From Beverwykella pulmonaria (lineage: Eukaryota; Ascomycota; Dothideomycetes; Pleosporales; Melanommataceae): DNA of 64,000 nt. Shown here piece after piece: positions 54,099 to 64,000 of the stretch. The position numbers and the translations under genes were made by a program. The DNA lies in the NCBI GenBank assembly GCA_001599595.1, contig BCHH01000012.1, forward strand, positions 978,656-1,042,655, read 5' to 3'. A model generated the notes under the pieces. It was not told the DNA's origin and did no database searches. It saw nothing but the letters and a program-made list of their open reading frames with translations. Position 1 is the stretch's first letter. The number at the start of each line of letters is the position of its first letter.

Positions 54099-54851
54099 AC
54101 GATGGGATACGCTTGATGGTGAGCATCTATAAAAGGAGAATATAATTATACATCGTATAACTTGGGAGTAATCAAAATTGGCGGTTCCAGGTAATTAGGC
54201 ACTGACAAACCTGTTCGTCACGTGTTTAATTCAAACTTACCACAGATACCTTTCCTATTACTTAAGAAAATAGGCACTTTCGATCGTGGCTATGTAGCCC
54301 ACAGTGCGAAGTCAATTTGTGAACGTTAACAATCCATATTGAGCTGTGCATATCTTTGTTCCTAGTCAGTTTTCCGTACAAGCCTATTTCTGTGCACGAC
54401 TATGCATCTTTGTGCATACTAAGGCTGAAACGCGGGTAACCTGAATCCGAGCGACCCCCAGGCAACGAGCGTGCGAGGAAATGACGCGTCTCAGATGCTT
54501 CTAAAGGTGGAAATGGCATCAATCGGTGACACTTGACAGCGGGCAGCAAGCGAAAAGGAAGCATAGTTGGGAGTTTTAGAAAGATTTCCATTTTTTGAGT
54601 TCCAGACCGGGACTAAAATTTATACAGTTTCAGTTTCCACCAAAAGAATATCTCGAAAATAAAAGTTGAAGCTGCTGTTGCTGCTTCCAGGTTTCCAGCC
54701 CGCTCTGATCGTGGTGCGGGGGATGGATGCCAGATCCGAGTCTGTGTCGATCGATTGCACTTCCTTCATTACGCTCGCCTCCTCGCTTTCCATGGTTCCA
54801 ACCCCAATTTGGGTATCTCTGTCTCTCTTCATCAAAGTCTGCTTGCATATC
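54099..54851. other. Intergenic, no gene recognised
   Basis: Between convergent genes. A few ORFs under 85 codons, without domains. AT-rich first half (54110–54380). Confidence 0.5.
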
Positions 54852-55479
54852 TTACATGAGCATGTAGGACACCATGCCCAGACCAGCGAGGGCCAGACCG
54901 TTGACCTTCATGCTTGATGCGGCACTGGTGGTGGTGTTCATGGTACCATTGGCCATCAGCATGCCGAAGCCGGGATTGTCACTGGCCTTGGAGGTGGGCT
55001 CGACGTTCGCAGATGCACTCTTGGCGCCGGCGGCATACGCTTCGATTGTCTTGTTGCCGGAAGTACTATCCATGTGTTAGCTGTGAATGCACATCGTGCT
55101 GGCTGAGAACTTACGGTGGGTTGATCACACCAACCATGCCATTCTGGCAATGCTTGCCCTGTGTGCAGTAGAACCAGATAGGCGCTGATGCGTTCTGGAC
55201 AGTGTACATGAAGGTGGTTGAGGCAGCCTTCGTGGTGTCGGAATCCGGAACATAGCCAGACCAGAAACCACCGGTCATTGGGTTACAGGGAGAGGCAAAT
55301 GCACCCTGGGCGACGGAGTGATTGCTGGGCCAGAACTTGAAGGTGACGGTGTCGCCTTTAGCGGCTACGGTGCTGTTTGGCTCGAAAGTTTGGCCATTCT
55401 TGCCAACAACAACGATGTGGTCGGCCGCAATCGCGGAGCCAACGAGGGCAGTGGCAGCGAAGAGAGATGAGAAGAGCAT
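54852..55479 (-). CDS. Extracellular cupredoxin, probably GPI-anchored
   Basis: Exons 55115–55479 and 54852–55065 (intron 49 bp, donor GTAAGT, acceptor GATAG) give 192 aa. A signal peptide (SSLFAATALVGSAIA) precedes a single cupredoxin domain. Probable type 1 copper ligands are His54 (PSNHSVAQG), Cys105 and His110 (WFYCTQGKHC), and Met115 (NGM). After the domain there is a short Ser/Thr/Asn-rich spacer and a C-terminal hydrophobic segment (KVNGLALAGLGMVSYMLM), which fits a GPI-anchor signal. Such serine-rich cupredoxins are common in filamentous fungi. They may move electrons or bind copper at the wall; function is not established. Confidence 0.92.
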
Positions 55480-56644
55480 TTTGGTTGGATGTTGTAGTAG
55501 AGGCTAGCTCGTTTTGGTAACTTGAAGGAATGAATTAACGGGTTGGAAAAAGAAACGAGATATTTGGTGTCAAACTGATTACTGCGAAATGGAATCTTGG
55601 GCCTGCCTGGGGAACAAAAACATAGCTGAGGGCATTTGAGGCCTTTTTATAAAAGAGGGAATGAAACACTGCCGCCCCAGAGGCCTCTGCAGGCGGTAAA
55701 CTCGGGCTGAATTCGCGATGGCGGAACAGCTTTGCAACTCGAGATGTCGCGGAGCCATGGAAATGAGGACGTCTGCGGGGGGTGCTGGGGGAACAAGCTT
55801 TAGTGACATGGGACATGATTGGGCCGGTTGCGGTGGGCGTCTCCTATTCCAGCCACTGGCGGCTCGGGCAACAATCTGTTTTGCCTGAGGAGCTGGCGTG
55901 GCGCCGTTTGATAGCCAAGGAGAACTGGAGTCGGGGGGCAGAGATTCAGGGCTGCCGTGTTTCTGTGAAGGGGATGAAACTCGATGTGGTTGTCGCTAAG
56001 CAGTGAGACGTGTATCAGGATGCCCCTTGGGGGATCGGGGGGGAACACGGCGCGCTACATGGGGCATGCATGCGCTTTGACCAACACATCGGCTTTGCAA
56101 CTAGTGAACTTCGTACAAGGCCATCTCTCCACTGTCTGTCGCTTGACGGCATCGTCGAGGCACAAAAGTCCAGAGCTGGCGGACGCTGTTATTTGTCGCA
56201 CTCACGTCTCCTCATCCGTTTGGTGGAAACAACGAACGTTCTCGGGGTCCGCCCTTGATGAGCCGGTATTTTCCTCGTATGATTGATCACGCCGCCTATC
56301 GTTCGGCGTCGGAGAGAATCTGTCTTGCCATACTTCCAAAGGATATAATAAATGCGCATTGCCTGTTGCAGCTCGCATGATCGCTCTTGGACAGTGTTGT
56401 ATCGATTAGCTGTATTGAGAGGCTGTGCAGGGTCAGATTTTGGGTTAGGATGATTCCAGTCGATACTTTCGGCGTAGCGACCAGCTCGAACCATGGGATC
56501 AACGGAACCCTCCGCAGCGGCGATGGCGACGGCGACGACGACGACAGCGGCGAGTGAAGCTCACGTCAAGCAGTCTTAACGCTGCGACAGTTTCCACAGC
56601 GGAGCCACAGCTCTTCAAGGACCATCGTGGAAACCCTACCCGAC

Positions 56645-57103
56645 CTATGCGCGAAATATCTCCTCCGCAGAAACACCGCTCTTCTCACGGTACATAGCAC
56701 ATAGAAAGCTCCGACGCTTCCGAGGATGCTGTGCTCCTTCCTGAATCCTCTCTCTACGCCGGTCTTCATCTATATCTCCATCTATATGACCATCTATATG
56801 ATCGAATTCGGCCTGCTTGCTACGATATTTCGCCGAATGTTGTGCCGTTTTAATGATCGCTCTCCCAGCACGCCTAATACGGACTAAGGCAATGTAACCC
56901 GCGTTCGCTAGCGATGACAAGACCAGCCACTTCCGCGACCCCATTCCAAAAATATACACGCCATCACGACTCTCTCTCGTGTATCCATCATTTTTCGCCT
57001 GCTCACGGTCACCTGCACTTATGATTCTAGCTAGGTTCCAAGACAGTAGCATCAATAGCATGGTTGACCCTCGATCTAGGACGATTGTTGCCTCTCTCGC
57101 CAT
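56645..57103 (-). CDS. Possible small basic membrane-like protein, unknown
   Basis: An open frame without introns gives 152 aa from MAREATIVLDRGSTMLL. Two hydrophobic stretches (STMLLMLLSWNLARII and RKWLVLSSLANAGYIAL) alternate with basic segments. HIDGHIDGDIDED is a short internal repeat. There is no recognised family, and the length is close to what chance can give, so this is a weak call. No TATA box or intron supports it. Confidence 0.25.
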   Translation of the reverse strand: MAREATIVLDRGSTMLLMLLSWNLARIISAGDREQAKNDGYTRESRDGVYIFGMGSRKWLVLSSLANAGYIALVRIRRAGRAIIKTAQHSAKYRSKQAEFDHIDGHIDGDIDEDRRRERIQEGAQHPRKRRSFLCAMYREKSGVSAEEIFRA

Positions 57104-57250
57104 GGTTAGCACTCCGGCGTAGCTGTAAGCATTACATAGTCCGCAAGCAAGAACGATAGTGTGCTATGGGTATAAAGACGGCGGTGTGCTCGACGGAAGA
57201 GATGCATCACCAGCTCAAACCAATTCCTTCTACCCCGCTTTCAATACACA

Positions 57251-57257
57251 TATAAAT
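57251..57257 (+). promoter_or_regulatory. Possible TATA box of cerato-platanin gene
   Basis: TATAAAT 84 bp before the ATG; a second TATAAAG lies at 57171–57177. Confidence 0.4.
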
Positions 57258-57334
57258 CAACTCGATCATCTCGAGAAATCCTACCAAACACTTCCTACAC
57301 AACACCTCAACACATCAACTTCCAACTCATCAAT

Positions 57335-57867
57335 ATGAAGTTCTCCACGGTCGTTTCGGCTGCCGCTCTCGGCTTCTCCAGCCTCACCTCGGCCATCACT
57401 GGTGAGAGACATTCCCAAGTTCTCACCTGAGCAAAACCTTAACTCTTTCCATCTAGTCTCCTACGACACCGGCTACGACGACAAGAGCCGCTCTATGACC
57501 GCAGTCGCCTGCTCTGACGGCGTCAATGGCCTGATCACTAGATACGGATGGCAAACGCAGGGCGCCATTCCAACCTACCCTTACATCGGCGGCTACCAAG
57601 GCGTTGCCGGATGGAATAGCCCTCAAGTACGCGCTCCACAGTGGCCAATATTCCTTCCCTCACTAACGTTCAATTTCAAAGTGTGGTACTTGCTACGGCG
57701 TCACCTACAATGGCAAGACCATCTACGTCCTTGCGATCGATCACACAGCCGCCGGATTTAACCTCGCCAAGCAAGCAATGGATGCTTTGACTAACAACCA
57801 GGCTGAAATGCTTGGGCGGGTCGATGCTGCGTACGCGCAGGTCGACAAGAGCAAGTGCAAGCTCTGA
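57335..57867 (+). CDS. Cerato-platanin-family secreted protein
   Basis: Exons 57335–57401, 57457–57626 and 57682–57867 (introns 55 bp each) give 140 aa, a normal length for the family. A signal peptide ([20 protein letters not shown]) is followed by VSYDTGYDD, the conserved start of the mature protein. CSDG and CGTCYGV hold the cysteines of the two disulfides, and KCKL ends the protein with the last cysteine. TRYGW and YPYIGG are further family motifs. These small double-psi beta-barrel proteins are secreted, can bind chitin oligomers or loosen walls, and can elicit plant responses. Introns and cysteines are all intact. Confidence 0.96.
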
Positions 57868-58908
57868 GCCAAAAACGGACGGCACGAAGTGAATACGTTC
57901 CTCAGCATAATGGGAACGGGTGATGTCTATTCATGAAACGGCATAGCGTGTGTTATTATTATTGCATCTCCCAGGTCATTCCTTTAATATTTTAATCTCT
58001 AAAGCATAATTTACTTTGCGATTCAAGCGCGTCCTCAACATTTCACGCAAGCACGTGAGACCAATGTATATTGCATGGCTGTACTCGGCTATACTTACCC
58101 TTCCTATTCGCGTTCCCGCTTCGCAGTGCAACATCGAAGGAGTGCAGTTGGACGGGTCGTCCCTCTGAGCGGCCCCGTCCTGTCGTGACGTATATGCTCT
58201 GAATTTTCAGAGACTGCAATGTTATCTTGCATTTGCTCCCTGCTGTTGGGAGAAACATACTAGATATACCGATTCGGTACCCGGATATTAGGTGCATTTG
58301 AATTAGCCGGCCTTCCACCTCAACCCTCCATCACTCCACCCACTCCTCACCCCGAACCCAGGCTTCCTTTGGCCATTTACCACCAAACACTCCCTCGGTC
58401 GCAATTATTCCAACACCGACAATCTTAGCTTCTTCGCGCTCTCCAAGTCAGCAACAACAAGAGCAATAGCCAGTGGCACGTGTGAGCAGCAAGTCCGTAA
58501 TATGGATCAAGGATCACCACCCGATGTGCCCCCAGCTGCTCCATTACCCCGGACTCTTTTCGCCATATTAATACCCCGGGGTCACCAACCTCGGTGCGAG
58601 TTTCCCGAAACAACATTTTCGATCCGAGACCTATTCGACGCGTACTGTTGGAACAAGCTCAAGATGCGTCGAACTATACGGAGCTAGAAGAGTAAGTGCG
58701 GGTTGCCTGACTCGTGTGAAGGGGTCGATTGACCAGTAGCGTCTACCTTGGAAAGGTAACTGACTTGCGCGTAGTTGTCTGGATGCTCGGATGCTTGAAA
58801 GCTTGTGATCTTGAGACGGTATAAGGAGCTACCTTGAGAGCGTTAAAATCCAGCACTTCTTGCGCATCAGCAACACTCGATCTGCCGTCACACACCAAAG
58901 TCGACACC
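57868..58908. other. Intergenic, no gene recognised
   Basis: 3' UTR of the cerato-platanin gene and promoter of the next gene. Small ORFs only. Confidence 0.5.
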
Positions 58909-60565
58909 ATGGGTTACAAACGCCGCATCGTCGTCGACGACAAAGCCATCACCAAGGGCGCTGGCTTGACCCTCAAACAATCCCTCATTCCTTGCGGCCT
59001 AGGTAAGATCTCTCACGCTAAGAGTATGAAGGTTCATGAACTGACGCCCAACAGTGACAATCCTCTTCTTCCTCTGGGGGTTCGCATACGGCTTGCTCGA
59101 TGCTTTGAACTCGCACTTCCAAAAGCTGTTTACCATCGATCCCACCAGAGCAGCCGGGTTGTCGGCCGCATACTTTGGTGCATATTTCCTCTGCCCTTGA
59201 CTGTCTCCGGATGGATTCTTAGAAGATTTGGATTTAGGGTTACGTTCATGACTAGTAAGTCCTATTATATGTTGTAGTCGAGTTCCGCAACTTTCGACAT
59301 TGAGCACTTTTTCTAACGAAAAGCCTCGTAGGACTCGCAGTCCTCGTTGGCTGTCTCCTCTTTTGGCCCGCCGATGTCAAGGCCTCATTTGGTGGATTCT
59401 GCAGCGCCATGTTCGTTGTCGGTGCAGGACTCAGTACCCTCGGAACTAGTGCCGACAACTTGCCATCTGCGGTCCTCCCCGGTACTCGGAGATTCGCCTC
59501 AACCTTGCCCCAGGCATTCAATGTGTTGGTTCCTTTGTCGCTCCGCTTCTCACTTCCAGGGTCTTCTTCGCCAAGACCGTTAATGTAAGTAAGGCCTCAA
59601 GAATGTGCATTGGGTGTGTACCTTGGTGTGGCCTGCTTTGCAGGGTTATTGATTATTCTATTTTTCTTTGCGTGTAAGTAGGTCGCCTACCTTAAGATTC
59701 CATGGTACCAGACTTTTGCTAATTATATCTCCCTTCCAGCGATGCCTGAAGTCACCGACGCGGATATGAATCTTCAAGAGTTCGACATTACAAACGAGGA
59801 AGTCGGCCCCTTGAGCAAACAATACAACCTCTTCCTTGGAGTCTGGTCTCAGTTCTGCTACGTCGGCGCCCAAGTGGCCGTAGCCAACTACTTCATCAAC
59901 TTCTGCGAAGAAGCTGGATATGATGCTACCTTCTCCCGTCCTCTTTCTCGTTTACTGATGTTTATCCTAGCAAATCTCCTCGCCATCAGGCAAGGCCTCT
60001 ACGCCTTCGACCGTTTCCTCGCCGCAATGCTCATGTCCATGAAAGCATTTAAGCCTCGCTTCATTCTCGCTGTATACTTCGGTCTCTGCTTCGTCTTTAG
60101 TCTCGCGGCAACGCTTACAAAAGGACACACTAGCATTGCGCTCTTGATCCTCGTGTTGTGCTTCGAAAGTGTGAGGTGCTTCCACCTCACTCCCCCACCA
60201 TCCCCACTAGCCCCCTTTAGGCCTGCTTCGCAACCATCCTCACGCTCGCCCTCCGCGGTCTCGGCCGCCACACCAAACTTGGTGGTTCCGCCCTCGTTGC
60301 CGCCATCTCTGGCGGTGCCGCGATCCCACCCATGACCGGCGCAGTGGCTACACATAGAGGTAGCTTTCACACTGCGATGGCGATCCCGACCGCTTTCTAT
60401 GTGCTCGCATGGGTGTGCCCGGTTTATGCGAGTGTGTGGAAAGGTGCGGTGCTTGATGGCCATCGTGAGACGGATTTGAACGTCAATGAGGCAAATACGG
60501 TGCATGTAGGGCCTGAGGAAAAGGCTGTGAAGCCGGAGAGGATCGAGCTTTCTGACAAAAAATGA
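58909..60565 (+). pseudogene. FucP-type MFS sugar transporter, frameshifted
   Basis: Coding pieces follow the order of an L-fucose-permease-like MFS protein: KQSLIPCGLV, FFLWGFAYGLLDALNSHFQ, GAYFLC, PLTVSGWILRRFGFRV, CLLFWPADVKASFGGFC, ICGPPRYSEIRLNLA, YLGVACFAGLLIILFFFA, QYNLFLGVWSQFCYVG and AISGGAAIPPMTG. Splice sites are well kept (introns 59003–59054, 59255–59331, 59674–59739, 60171–60220). The frame shifts near 59195, near 59460, and at least once between 59586 and 59616, where the last shift fits a doubled GT. The 3' half (59740–60565) is fully open, with transmembrane segments and a cytoplasmic acidic tail. Intact relatives import hexoses. Multiple small indels with intact splice sites suggest recent loss, or poor sequence quality here. 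Confidence 0.8.
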
Positions 60566-61119
60566 GTGGAATATGAGACGGATAGTGATGCTCTAAGAGA
60601 ATAGGTTCTTTCGGACTTGTGGTGCGGTAGAGAACCAATCTTAGCGCCTATTTTTGTGAATCCTTCTTTAGCAAGGTGCCTTTCTGCACTCTCTTTCTAT
60701 CATACATGCTGACTAATGTTGTGACCGACGAATTTGTATCCTGCGAGCTGAGGAGGACAGGGATTCTACCCATTAAATCGGCATTGCCATTCATCAGCGA
60801 AGCAATGCGGCTGGGCATGCAACCAATGATGAAGTAGCGTGAAGAAAAAGATGGTTAATAATGTCATTCTTGGGTCCGGGGTTTGAAGTTTCCGAATTCT
60901 AGAGAAGACGATGATGGCGTAGGGAAGACTCACCCACCAGTAGAATTGTGTGAGGTAACGGAACAATGAGCAAGCACACTGCGTCATGTTAGGGGGCTTA
61001 TCATGTAGACACCAGTCTCAAGATTTATATCTCTGGTGGTAAAACACTTCAATGTTGCTGTGGCACTGCCGCTATTCATTTGGACTATGGATATATCGAG
61101 CTGAGTACGACTGGATTTT
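60566..61119. other. Intergenic, no gene recognised
   Basis: Between convergent genes. A 73-codon minus-strand ORF (60766–60987) contains hydrophobic stretches but no clear gene structure. Confidence 0.45.
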
Positions 61120-62587
61120 TTACTTCTTCAATGCGGCTTCGGTAGCCTTCAAGCTGCCTACGACGGCAAAACATATCAACGGTGTGATTCCATACATGAT
61201 CTGTTATGTACGTTAATTATGAGCGTCTTTGTGTGTAGATTTGTGGCACCCACAGTCAAGAACTTTGCGATGGCCATCTTCTCCGTCTCTGGACTGCCAT
61301 TCACATCGGACAGCGCGACCAGGATCATGGCGGGAGGGCCGGTAGGCATCAGCATCATAGCAAGCCAGAGCATTGGATCGGCGTCCAAAATCCCGGTCTT
61401 GGTTGCGAGGGCATATATAATGACAATGCTTACACTACAAAGTTGTTAGCATGTGAGAAGAAGATGCGAGTAGGGGGAACATACACAGGCCACACGAAGA
61501 ACCGAATAATAGTGACAAAAGCAAGGCTTGTCTTGGACACTGGTCCACTCTCCTCGCCTCTCTTCATTTTCCGCAGACTCTGGCTCAACTTCACACCAAC
61601 AACAATAATCTGCGTGGAAGCGAAGAGCTCCCCAATGTTCTTAATACTGGTCGTCAGCGAAGCATTCAAGTACCCACCTTCGTTGCTCGAATTGAAAAAG
61701 AGGCGGTGCAGCGGCGGAATGAGGCCAATGAATGCCCCTATGAGAGCTCCAATCAGCGGCGCATTAGCAAACTGGTAGGCAATGTCGAGGACTTCCTGGC
61801 CCCACGGAGGGATGCGCTTCCAGTACTTGCGACCCTTTCTGTATCCCCTTCGTTCGGCACGGTTTGCATCTCGCACGCGTTGCTCTGGGAGCAGGGATGT
61901 CTCTTCGTCGATGAAGCCGTCAGGACCTCTCTCCATGCCGTCTTCGCCGTCCTCGCCTTCCTCGTTATCCCTGACTTCCTGCTCCTCCCCATCTTTGTCC
62001 TCGTCTGGGGCATCCTCGTCGCTCGGCTTCAAGAGTCTCGGTCCAAGCGCAAAGGTCAGGGAATTGCTGACCATGGCGTTGACTAGGAAATAGCTCTCGG
62101 CCCTATCAATGGCATCCGACGCCGAATCTCCGTCCACCAGTATCGTGCTGAGAATGCCCGTTTGCCCGAGCGACTGAATGAGCAGTAGAGGGAGACTCGT
62201 GGTGTTGTTGAAGGCAAGGGCGGGGGTGGTCCAGTTAGGGAGCTTGAACACGCGTGTCGCGATGACGCCGATGGCCATGGATACAATGTTGTGGCCTATC
62301 GCCCATACTGCGCAGAGTTAGCATACGCAACTGATATATGCCGATAGAGTCGTACACAGAATGGGAACATATCGCAGTGCCGCTCCCTGATGAAGCTCTG
62401 ACCCGACCTTGTAGATGAGCAGCGCGGGTAGGAACATGCGCACCGTCATGCGCGACACTTCCTTCGCGGCATTGGTCGACAGCAGATTGAACTGCGCCGC
62501 CATGACGCCGAAGAGGACCGTGAAGAGGACCGAGAATGAGGCTTGGATGGCGCTCACAAAAGGCACCATTAGTTCGGAGGAGCTCAT
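61120..62587 (-). CDS. Auxin-efflux-carrier (AEC) family membrane transporter
   Basis: Exons 62356–62587, 61485–62307, 61254–61434 and 61120–61200 give 438 aa (455 if the upstream ATG at 62638 is used). Introns are 48, 50 and 53 bp with donors GTACGA, GTATGT and GTGGGT. The protein has two halves of hydrophobic segments: VLFGVMAAQFNLLS and FLPALLIYKVGSEL in the first, SIVIIYALATKTGIL and LICFAVVGSL in the last. NTTSLPLLLIQSL and the PTGPPAMILVALSDVNG motif are typical of fungal AEC/PIN-like proteins. A central cytosolic loop is very acidic (EDAPDEDKDGEEQEV). In yeast, ECM3-type relatives sit in ER membranes. The transported substrate is unknown. Confidence 0.9.
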
Positions 62588-64000
62588 GCCAATGATTGCT
62601 GAGCTTTTAGAGTCCGATTCATGTATCAGAAAGGACATGATGAGCAGAATTCGAGGCCACCAGAGCCGTTCTTAAAGAGACTGCAGAAATGGCGTGGCGT
62701 TCAGCTACATGTTGATAAAGTTGTTGGAGTTGGTCCTTAGGGCCATGGCACGGGATGGGCATTTCACGGTAGCTAGTCGCCCTACGTCATGGCTCAGGAA
62801 CGAACTTGGTGTCGCGTGCCCTCGAACAGCTGAGTCTGATTCGCTAACAGACACCTGGGCAACGAGGGAGAGCATGAGGGCGTACAGATATACGAGTTCA
62901 TAACGGTGGTGTTGAACCAGAGGCAAACAAGTCGGAGATGAAAATCCGGGCAGTTGCGAAACTTGGGGTCGCATTTGTGGGGAATGGCCGGTGCGTTTAG
63001 TCGCGTCGTTGTTAGCCTCCTCGTCTGTCCCTAATACATTTTAAGCAATATGGCAAACCCACAGCAGTTTACCAGATCCAAGTAATCTGAATGTAATTTT
63101 TAGTTCAAATTTGCCCTTTCCATTATGGCAGGTCTGTTCTTCACATTTTCTTCCAGGCACACGAAACTTACGGCCAAAACCATTATCCCTACATTTCAGC
63201 AGCCCCCTTGTGCGGAGTCTGTCACGGAAGAAGTTCAACACCAAGCTGAACTTTCAGTCTTCGAGTTGGCTGCGAATAGTACTGGGAAGCCGTTTTGTAC
63301 TAGGACGACACAGCCGGCACCGCTCGACTGCGCGCAGCCAGTGAGCAGTCTGTATCCTAGCGTAGCTGTGATCCCGCGAGCTGTGAGTTGACTAATACAT
63401 TAATGCAACGCCCAAATTCGAGGCTCTCGTACTGAAGAGTCCTAGTTACATTTACAATTGTGATAGGTTCCGAAGCTCGCTTGGAGAATTGAATGTGATG
63501 TTTGATCCAGCGGAGTGACTGCTAACCACATGCAGCACTAGCGTCGTCGTGGACTTGAGTCAACTATCCGCGGGTCTCTGTCCGTGCTTCTTGCAAGCCA
63601 ATTCTATGAACATGCATCCCTCAGCCCTTCGTCCGGAATAGTATACCGCATAATCTGGTATAAGTGAGTTTACCTAGGCTCAAAGGGGGAAGCTGGTCCA
63701 CCAATTATATGGCTGCTCGTGGGGCTGTTTAGTGCTTTGTAATCGCAGGGAATCAACGTCAATCCATCTTCCTGCGTGTAACTGTGTTTTTGCGTTACCC
63801 ATGGCTACTACTGGTACAGGGGACTGTGAGCTTGTCTGTAAGTTTCTAGGGCCGTTTATTACTGTCTCTACTAATATACTTGTCACTAGCACACTATAGT
63901 CGCCACCAAAGACTTCCCAAACAGTTAATGCTTTGAAGCGTTCAAGCTTGATTAAATTGTCTGTCGCCAACCATCTAACCCTGATGCCCTTGCTGTATAT
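62588..64000. other. No supported gene at the right end
   Basis: ORFs up to about 96 codons occur on both strands. One of 88 codons (63125–63391, + strand) is Cys-poor and has no domain. Promoter of the AEC gene lies at the left edge. Confidence 0.5.

Larger units (their letters stand above)
55480..57334. other. Long intergenic region, possible small frame
   Basis: Only one frame over 120 codons is worth note and is listed separately. Elsewhere ORFs are short. The right end is the promoter of the cerato-platanin gene. Confidence 0.45.

Noticed and set aside
1..64000. CRISPR arrays, prophage, bacterial operons, tRNA genes
   Set aside because: No regularly spaced identical repeats with unique spacers and no phage genes were seen, and gene structure is clearly fungal with introns. 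I saw no tRNA by eye, but a tRNAscan-SE run would be needed to exclude one.

Overview
This window is nuclear DNA of a filamentous ascomycete (Pezizomycotina). A Dothideomycete-like plant- or litter-associated fungus is an inference from gene content. The evidence is small GT–AG introns of about 48–70 bp with CTGAC/CTAAC branch sites, two Zn2Cys6 regulators, a cerato-platanin, a GMC oxidoreductase, a maltose-acetyltransferase-like enzyme and large disordered proteins. There are no operons, CRISPR arrays or bacterial ribosome-binding sites. I rebuilt exon structures by eye, checking that phase is kept across each junction and that the joined protein reads sensibly.

0–12.7 kb holds cwc24 (splicing), a nine-exon gene for a 1386-aa protein of unknown function with a GC–AG first intron, and two genes for disordered proteins. 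12.7–31.3 kb holds a secreted GMC oxidoreductase, an isochorismatase-like hydrolase, a mitochondrial Sel1-repeat protein sharing a short divergent promoter with utp16/BUD21, a RING–ZZ–ZZ–ZZ–SH3 protein, a secreted AQGQ-repeat protein built from tandem phase-1 exons, and a divergent pair of hexapeptide acetyltransferase and isoprenylcysteine methyltransferase (STE14).

31.3–44.4 kb is dominated by decay. It holds a broken gene of unknown function, a single intact housekeeping gene (ILV3, dihydroxy-acid dehydratase), then a low-quality stretch with a T22 run, ambiguous bases and palindromic repeats. After that come remnants of a cytosolic asparaginyl-tRNA synthetase, an aerolysin-fold protein with a long Y/Q/E-rich tail, an AAA ATPase and a GH17 glucanase. 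All carry frameshifts, stops or truncations.

44.8–54.1 kb looks like a possible small metabolic or regulatory neighbourhood. It has two head-to-head Zn2Cys6 regulators, a 2-oxoglutarate/Fe(II) oxygenase, and a divergent pair made of a NodB-type polysaccharide deacetylase and a penicillin-acyltransferase-like (C45) Ntn hydrolase. 54.8–62.6 kb carries surface or secreted functions: a GPI-type cupredoxin and a cerato-platanin, then a frameshifted FucP-type sugar transporter and an auxin-efflux-carrier-family membrane protein. The last 1.4 kb shows nothing I can support.

No complete new defence or mobile system was recognised. The most unusual items are the tandem exon–intron units of the AQGQ protein, the conserved unknown at 3.1–7.8 kb, the aerolysin-fold/tail fusion inside the decayed island, and the palindromic repeats with matched arm changes.
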